The position numbers and the translations under genes were made by a program. Of a stretch of 22,665 bases of DNA, positions 17,571 to 22,665 are shown piece by piece. Numbering within the stretch: the first letter of the stretch is position 1; each line of letters opens with the position of its first letter. The notes under the pieces are model-generated. The model was given only the letters and a program-made list of their open reading frames with translations. It had not been told where the DNA came from and did no database searches. This DNA is from Nemertoderma westbladi (lineage: Eukaryota; Xenacoelomorpha; Nemertodermatida; Nemertodermatidae). Where the stretch lies: positions 1 through 22,665 of the forward strand of contig JAUCBJ010004226.1 of NCBI GenBank assembly GCA_032718475.1. Reading direction: 5' to 3'.

Positions 17571-18746
17571 ATGTTGGCGGCTCCCGCTTCGGCGGTCGAG
17601 TGGGTGGATGAGAGACGGCGGGGGATGGATCTCCTGCTCGGGCAGATGCAGGAGACTGTTCAACAGTTCAAGGGAACAGTAAGGGAAAGTAGGTTAGAGT
17701 TGCAAGAAGTGCAGCAGAGTATCGCGTTAGAACACGATAAATTAGTAAATACACAAAAGGGTATACCACCACCCCCTGTAACAATGTGTCAACCTGTTAG
17801 GTCTGAAGTATTTCATGCGCAAGGTGTGGAGCCTACACGCATCTATACTGCTAGTGAAGTAGAAACTCCTATAGTAAACCCTATTAAGGGTAATTATAAA
17901 CCTGTTGACAATGATATTCCATATAGACCTGATCATAATCCGAGAAATTTATATACCGATAACTCGATATTAAATAACACGATGGCCCAAGAAAGTTTTA
18001 CGTGTCAAATGGCTAGAACCGAAACCCGTCAAGCGGTAAAGGTGGGAGAGATCGTCAAGTTCAATGGAGATGAGATGAAATGGTTACCTTTTAATGAATA
18101 TTATAAAGATAACATACAGAACTCTGTGCTATCTAACGGAGAGAAACTTAGATTCCTCATCGAGTGCTTGGAAGGATCTCCCAAGTTAATGGCGTTAAAG
18201 TTTATTGGACATCCAGATGGATTAAGACAAGTTTGGAATACACTAAATATCAGGTATGGTAATAGGAATAACATAGCTAGGTATTTGTATGCAAAATTGG
18301 TAGCGCCCAGAAAGTTCATTAGCAGCGGGATTATAGAGTTTTCCGATGAGATTCAGGAGATCTGTAGACAATTAGATTGGCTAGGTAAGTCTCATGAATA
18401 TCAGAGTTCTATGGTTATTGGAGCCGTAGCATCTACTTTACCAAAGGGTGGAGTAGGTACACGCTGGGACAAGAAAGTGTTATATATGATGGAACAACAA
18501 CGAAGAGACCCTACCATGGCTGATCTCATGTCATTCTTAGATGGAGAAGTAAAATTGCAGCTCCTAAAGCAGTCCAGAGAGAAGACACCGGAAAATAAGG
18601 TAAGTGAGAAACCTGTTTCTAGGAGAAAGGTAACACCAGTGTGTTATACAGACGACGGCGAAAGCCAGGCTTCTCAAGAAGAGGACAGCGGGAAAGACAC
18701 TGAAAGATCTTACTATGTCAACAAAGCGCCTAAAAGACGTAAGTAA
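17571..18746 (+). pseudogene. gag core with DUF1759-type domain
   Basis: 391 codons. Residues 1-60 include a coil (LLLGQMQETVQQFKGTVRES); residues 61-150 are a polar linker. Residues about 157-340 are the gag domain annotated as DUF1759 in BEL/Pao elements: VKFNGDEMKWLPFNEYYKDN, then EKLRFLIECLEGSPKLMALK, VWNTLNIRYGNRNNIARYLY and LVAPRKF...FSDEIQEICRQLD. It is the capsid-like part of gag. The C-terminus is Lys/Glu/Ser-rich. It ends at a TAA (18744-18746), overlapping the next frame by 32 nt. Confidence 0.75.
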
Positions 18747-19407
18747 ATTTAAGTCTCGAACCAATGACAGGAGAGAACAGGTAACAAAAACTCCTCCTAC
18801 GTCTCCTAATAGAGTTCACGGAAGAAAGCCCGAGGAAAGAACGAGAGTGCACAACGTTACCCAAGGTAAGGTGAGTAACATCAAACCAAAATGTGCGCTG
18901 TGCGACGGGCCCCACCGTTTAAGTGTGTGTGATAAATTTTTAAAGAAATCACTAAAAGATAGATGTGAAGTCATGTGGGATAAGCGGTTGTGTTATAATT
19001 GCCTCAGACGAGGACACCAATGGCGAACCTGTTACTCCGACGCAAGGTGTGCAAAGTGCGGCGCGAAACATCATATCTTGTTGCACACTGAATTCGAAAG
19101 AAAAAGCCCGAGTCAGGTAAGTGAGTCCGAACTACATGTCCAATTCAGTGATGTGAACGACACCGACCAAAGTTCTGAGATGGAAGGATTCTATACGGAC
19201 GAATTCTCCGACGAAAACGAATCCTGTTACCTAATAAACACCGCAGTGTATCGAGCACTTACGTATGAGACTGAAACCGATAGTGAGCTCCCCCTAACTA
19301 TTCCTGACCGACAACCATCTTGGAAAGCGCCAACTTCCAACGTAGGTATCCGAGAATTTCCCGTAGTGCAGTTGAGAGTCCACGGGCCTGAAAAGGGAGC
19401 TATATAG
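18715..19407 (+). pseudogene. nucleocapsid-like zinc knuckles and protease N-terminal side
   Basis: Three zinc knuckles: CALCDGPHRLSVC (C60, C63, H68, C72), CYNCLRRGHQWRTC (C93, C96, H101, C106) and CAKCGAKHHILLH (C112, C115, H119/H120, H124). This CCHC series followed by a His-ending third finger is typical of BEL/Pao gag-pol just before the protease. An acidic spacer follows, then FPVVQLRVHG, the beta strand that precedes the protease active site. The frame ends at TAG (19405-19407), and the protease continues in the -1 frame with no gap. The ATG at 18715 is probably incidental, since these proteins are normally part of one polyprotein. Confidence 0.75.
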
Positions 19408-20102
19408 TGAACGCCCTCCTTGACTCCGGCAGCACAGGAACATTCATCGACAAAGAACTAGCCGAAGACATCTTTGCTGGACAACTCAAGTTCCGAACTA
19501 AGTTGAACCTTTCAGGAATTATGCAGGTTTGGAAATCTACAGTAACTACAGATTACTATGTAGGCGCGTTGTCCACCCCCCAGGATGAACTAGGAGAACA
19601 CAGCATAAGGTCAGTAAAAATGGTGGCGATAAAGAACTTCGCTACCAGCCAAGTGGAACCTTATAACTGGGATGAGGACGATTTCACCCAGCAGCATAAG
19701 ATACCTAGATTCAACACAGACTACCCTGGAGTGCAAATACTCATCGGCCAAAATGCGCATGAGGCGCTTGAGACATTAGAGAAACGGCCTGCTCGACCGC
19801 AACCATTGCAAACCTATGCGGGAAGAACAAGAGTAGGTTGGTACCTCACTGGACCTTCCCGTAGGACACTCATGGAAAGGCTACCCAAAGATCAGGTCCA
19901 TCAGGAGAGTGAATGGGAAGAAGACATCAGTGAGGGAGAGACGACCACAACTGAGGGAACACCATACTCCTCAGATAATGACGATATTAACTCTAATGTA
20001 GATCAATGGAGACATTGCCTTGGGACGATTAATCCAGCCGACATCGCTTCCAGAGGAGCAACTCCTCAAGAACTGACAGATACTCCAGACTGGTTAGGTT
20101 GA
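19408..20102 (+). pseudogene. retropepsin-like protease joined to the RNase H C-terminus
   Basis: There is no ATG; the coherent frame enters across 19405-19407. NALLDSGSTGTFIDKELAED carries the catalytic D-S-G of retropepsins. YPGVQILIGQNAHEALE is the second hydrophobic-Gly motif, and TRVGWYLTGP marks the end of the protease region in BEL/Pao. Within about 45 residues an acidic stretch leads straight to WRHCLGTINPADIASRG, which in intact elements lies at the end of RNase H. So the whole RT and most of RNase H are deleted between about 19860 and 20005. A TGA at 20100-20102, in the position of a usual glycine, interrupts the frame. Confidence 0.75.
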
Positions 20103-20636
20103 CCCGACTTCCTAAGTACAGAAGATGAATGGCCTCCCCATCTTACCACGGCTGAGATTAGACAAGCCAAGGGAGCGGAGAAAGTCAAACCTAAAACCCG
20201 GACGAGTAAATCAAGGTTATTTAAACCCGTGATAGATCTGTCTGTACTACACATTTCCAGGGACGACGCTGTGGATCTAAACTCCCCCACCGTGAACAGA
20301 TCTGTTGTGGAGATCAGAGAGAGAGACTGGAGATCTGGAACACCAGACGTCTCGCAGGGACTCTCACCTCTCCTGCCGGGAGCGATGGACCACTATAGCT
20401 CCTGGAATCGGCTTTGTAAGGCCGTCGTGTATTTGAAGCGATGTTTCTATCGTCACTATTCCAGGACGAAGAGGAAACCTGGAATTGTATTCGAAACACA
20501 ACAACTCAATCGCCCAGTTGGTCGTTTATGTTTACTGGAAAGAGACAGAGAACTCTCCGGAAACTATGGAAGGCAAGATACTCTTCCCACGACCACCTCC
20601 CTAATCCAACAAACATCTAGGGACTCCCCAACGTAA
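20103..20636 (+). pseudogene. pre-integrase region of BEL/Pao-like pol, truncated
   Basis: In the same frame as the segment before the TGA: PDFLSTEDEWPP, then a basic linker, then DHYSSWNRLCKAVVYLKRCF. This matches the conserved FSSW-x-KLxRVxAYVxRF-like segment that links RNase H to integrase in this superfamily. LNRPVGRLCLLERDRELSG continues it. The frame stops at 20634-20636. The zinc-binding and DDE core of integrase are absent, so the 3' end of pol is lost or replaced here. Confidence 0.65.
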
Positions 20637-20654
20637 CAGCGTCTGGAGTGGGTG

Positions 20655-20985
20655 TGTGACTATATTATTTTATATTTGTTTTTATTATTTTATATTTATG
20701 TATGTATTATTTTATATTTATGTATGTATTATTATGTAATTTTATTATAATCGTTTTCTTTAATTTTATTTAGTAGAATGTTATTTTAGCGATTATCTAG
20801 TAGATTAGTGCAATATATATTAGTCTTATTACTTACTTAATTATATTATATTATATATTTAGTGCGACGGCGTGAAATAATTCTTTTTCTCTTTCCTTAC
20901 TGTCCGTATCATATTATAAATACGTGACTACAGTAAGATGAAATGTCCGTACTTGTTAAAGTACAATAAAGCTCCTACTATATTC
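20655..20985 (+). promoter_or_regulatory. candidate 3' LTR fragment (TATA box and poly(A) signal)
   Basis: GGAGTGGGTG, purine-rich like a polypurine tract, is followed by TGTGACTATA. A TATA-like TATAAATA lies at 20915-20922 and AATAAA at 20965-20970, the spacing expected for U3/R of a compact LTR. No matching copy is seen 5' of the gag, so this remains unproven. Confidence 0.3.
20664..20727. repeat. 22-bp AT-rich tandem repeat
   Basis: ATTATTTTATATTTATGTAT plus GT occurs exactly at 20684-20705 and 20706-20727, with a shorter variant at 20664-20683. Confidence 0.85.
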
Positions 20986-21187
20986 AAGTATTATTGGTAA
21001 GTAGAGTATTAGGAATGCAAAATTCAGATCCTCGTGTCTCGGCTAAACCAAGCTCTGGGTAGACCTTGGAAACGACTTGCCTCTTCTCACTGACATTGCT
21101 TCTTGCGATATTGCTCTCATACCGTATATTAAATAATACATATAGTAGCGTGATGTCCCTTTAACAGTAGCGTAAAACGCTAAAATA

Positions 21188-21578
21188 AATCTGTTAAACC
21201 CTTTGACCATCTGTAATTCTAGTCGATTAAGATATCGCGGCACCCACCGATATACTTGAAAGACAAAATTCTAGAATCAGTGGTTAACGTCCCCAGACAA
21301 GTTCTGGAATAAACCGGTGCCCATCTTAAATATTAACTATTAATATTTATAAAATCTGCCAAACAAATACAATAGAGTAAATACTTACAAGTTAACTCTA
21401 GAAAATCTATAAATCAAAATCTGTTCAAATTTAGATCCTTTAAAATTCTAGTCGATTAAGATATCGTAGCACTTACCGATACTCTTAAAAGGACAAATTT
21501 CCTAGAATTCAGGATCCTAGTCCCCAGACATGCTCTGGAATAAAATTGTGTCTATTTAATATTAAATAATAAAATTTA
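21188..21578. repeat. two diverged ~160-bp direct repeats, ~230-bp offset
   Basis: Copy 1 is about 21188-21345, copy 2 about 21418-21578. Shared blocks are ATTCTAGTCGATTAAGATAT followed by CG (21216, 21445), CCCCAGACA (21291, 21522) and CTGGAATAAA (21304, 21534). Both copies contain AATAAA and AATTCTAG/CTAGAATT inverted words. It could be a tandem duplication or very short LTR-like repeats; no coding sequence lies between them. Confidence 0.75.
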
Positions 21579-21683
21579 CGGGAATAAATTTAAATTCATA
21601 TCTTTTAATGAATTTGATAAATTGTCATTTTTATACAATTTATAACATTCCCAAAATTCCATTAATTAATAGATCATGGGAGC

Positions 21684-21725
21684 GGAGATTCACCCTATTA
21701 AGTGTATTAGTGTGCGAGAATCTCC
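21684..21725. repeat. 8-bp inverted repeat
   Basis: GGAGATTC (21684-21691) and GAATCTCC (21718-21725) are exact inverted copies with a 26-nt loop. Confidence 0.6.
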
Positions 21726-21864
21726 AATATATAGTCAATAGCCGATAAAATTCATAAAATCATGTATAAAGAGGAATATTGACAATTAAAGAATTACTAT
21801 TAAATAGCATCCCAGATCTGTATGCATGAGAATTACCCTAATTCTACTGCTAGCTTTCCATAAT

Positions 21865-21878
21865 GTCACCATGGCAAC
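21865..21878. promoter_or_regulatory. perfect RFX X-box
   Basis: GTCACCATGGCAAC fits the RFX consensus GTHNYY-AT-RRNAAC at every position and is a near-palindrome. RFX factors bind such sites in promoters of ciliary genes. By my rough calculation the degenerate consensus should occur by chance in well under one in five windows of this size. No ciliary gene is seen next to it. It could lie in the LTR-like sequence upstream of the gag-like frame at 22368. Confidence 0.5.
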
Positions 21879-22185
21879 AACCACGCTAGAATTAGAAGTG
21901 AGTTAAAAGAACAATAAAGGCTTGCCCCATTGAATAGCATAAGGAATAAATAGCACACTGCTAGTATCCAAGGATACCCAATAATAACGTGGCATTCTGG
22001 AAGGCACTTGACTAACGGACAAATGGCCCGAATGTGTGCGAGTTTGTGACAGTTGTGTGGAATTTGTGCGTTTATAGGTGAATGTTACCACTAAAGTGTG
22101 TTTACAGTAGCGAGTCGCAATTGTGAAAGTAGCCCTAACTCTGCAGTAAGAACCTGAAGTAAATCTTAGCCCTTGGGACGGACAG

Positions 22186-22203
22186 TGGGGTGACTCGCGC
22201 TGG
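22186..22203 (+). other. candidate primer-binding site after an LTR end
   Basis: Following ...GACGGACA (LTR-type CA end), TGGGGTGACTCGCGCTGG begins with the TGG expected of a primer-binding site complementary to a tRNA 3' CCA end, about 165 nt before the gag-like ATG. The tRNA cannot be named by eye, and no 5' boundary of an LTR was found. Confidence 0.25.
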
Positions 22204-22367
22204 TTGTTGTGGTCGTTGTGCAGCTACTATGTTGGCGATAGGCACAGCGGCGGCAGTGCATCGGCGCTGAGGATCTTGCGCTGTCCGGGGGCCGTGAGGG
22301 GTAGGCAGCGACGCCCGCTAGCCTAATTATAAACTCATTATAATATTGATAAACTCATATAGCAGCT

Positions 22368-22665
22368 ATGACTGAGTTGATAGAAGATGATCTTGGTATC
22401 AGGGAGCGATATACTCTACCGTTGCAAGCGTTTGTTGATAGCTTGATACGCGGCGACGCTGGTCCAACTACCACGGAGGACGATGGTCGTTATATCGAAC
22501 CGCCGATGTCCCAGGAGCAACTCACGCATGAATTGGACTATAGAAAATTCACCGCTCGCTATACGCATCGTAATGCTATCGCTATAATCGCTATAATCGC
22601 TATACGCTGCGTGGTGTAGTTGATTCTCAGGAATTAGAAATAGACCAACTAAACCAATATATTAG
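22368..22665 (+). pseudogene. gag-like 5' reading frame, cut by the window edge
   Basis: An ATG in the context GCAGCTATGAC opens 83 codons: MTELIEDDLGIRERYTLPLQ, then PPMSQEQLTHELDYRKFTAR. At 22575-22604 a 9-bp repeat (GCTATAATC-like) encodes AIAIIAI, and the frame then stops at 22617-22619. A different frame carries on coherently from about 22598 (RYTLRGVVDSQELEIDQLNQ) to the window end, implying a frameshift in the repeat. Polar helical content and the leader upstream suggest the start of a gag. The start context (GATAAA..., ATAGC, GCTATGAC) resembles that of the gag relic ATG at 2211. The assignment is tentative. Confidence 0.35.
22575..22604. repeat. 9-bp tandem repeat inside gag-like frame
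   Basis: GCTATC, GCTATAATC, GCTATAATC, GCTATAC: about three 9-bp units, frame-neutral themselves, located where the coherent reading frame changes. Confidence 0.8.

Larger units (their letters stand above)
15539..20636 (+). mobile_element. internally deleted BEL/Pao-like retrotransposon
   Basis: Parts occur in BEL/Pao order: gag with coiled coil and DUF1759-type domain, CCHC knuckles, aspartic protease, the C-terminal edge of RNase H, and a pre-integrase segment. RT, most of RNase H and all of integrase are missing. At least four frameshifts and two in-frame stops break the frame. No paired LTRs could be identified. The copy cannot move by itself. Confidence 0.75.
20637..22367. other. gene-free region with LTR-like signals and repeats
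   Basis: No gene between the truncated pol and the next gag-like start. It contains a candidate LTR-like segment (20655-20985), 22-bp repeats (20664-20727), a ~230-bp duplication (21188-21578), an inverted repeat (21684-21725), an RFX X-box (21865-21878), AATAAA words near 21911 and 21945, and a GC-rich leader-like stretch from about 22175. The small open frames in it are not supported. Confidence 0.45.

Noticed and set aside
18715-18746. Programmed ribosomal frameshift between the DUF1759 frame and the zinc-knuckle frame
   Set aside because: No clear slippery heptamer plus pseudoknot is visible, the related breaks at 16595, 16655 and about 17560 are plain decay, and BEL/Pao elements usually use one continuous frame.
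14973-21030. LTR pair around the BEL/Pao-like element
   Set aside because: Only a 10-bp AAAATTCAGA match (15113 and 21019) was found between the two flanks, too little for LTRs.
17565-22237. 15-bp exact match GCTACTATGTTGGCG at 17565 and 22223
   Set aside because: Flanks diverge at once, and by my estimate an exact 15-mer pair is not very improbable by chance in 22.7 kb, so no homology is claimed.
1-22665. tRNA, rRNA, CRISPR array, prokaryotic operons
   Set aside because: A search by eye for B-box/T-loop patterns, spaced identical repeats and ribosome-binding sites before clustered genes found nothing convincing.

Overview
This is eukaryotic, almost certainly invertebrate metazoan, nuclear DNA. 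It is AT-rich with long gene-free stretches, splice-like and AATAAA signals, and many fragments of animal retrotransposon families (APE-type LINE, RTE/CR1-like LINE, a second non-LTR-like RT family, BEL/Pao). I cannot name the species. There is no bacterial gene organisation, CRISPR array, rRNA or convincing tRNA.

Layout. 484-758 (-): a terminal exon with a Myb/SANT-like domain, the best candidate for a host-type gene. 1184-2211 (-): frameshifted 5' part of a BEL/Pao-like gag. 3554-4071 (+): a 5'-truncated LINE with a (TAG)n tail and a 9-bp target-site duplication. About 4683-6974 (+): a decayed, internally deleted non-LTR-type element. Its leader holds two tandem ~110-120 bp repeats that fold into the same nested hairpins with compensatory base changes. 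Its 3' half encodes the back half of an RT, a CCHH/CCHC-type knuckle and what looks like a restriction-like endonuclease. 6975-10573: long and mostly gene-free, with small repeats and palindromes.

10574-14964 (-): a near-complete APE-type LINE. It has a short GC-rich 5' UTR with internal repeats, an intact ORF1, a 4-nt ATGA overlap into ORF2 (endonuclease plus RT) and one frameshift just after the YADD box. 14965-15538: an AT-rich spacer with a ~60/121-bp ACCGGT-anchored array. 15539-20636 (+): a broken BEL/Pao-like element. It keeps an unusual gag N-terminus, a heptad-repeat coiled coil, the DUF1759-type gag domain, CCHC knuckles and the protease, but has lost the RT, most of RNase H and the integrase. 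20637-22367: LTR-like signals, a ~230-bp duplication and a perfect RFX X-box. 22368-end (+): the start of another gag-like reading frame, cut by the window edge.

The genes do not form one pathway. The window is a nest of independent retroelements in both orientations, with the LINE and the BEL/Pao-like element arranged head to head. The observations most worth pursuing are the covarying tandem RNA hairpins at 4865-5090, the ORF1/ORF2 coupling and 5' UTR repeats of the LINE, and the in-frame heptad expansion in the gag.
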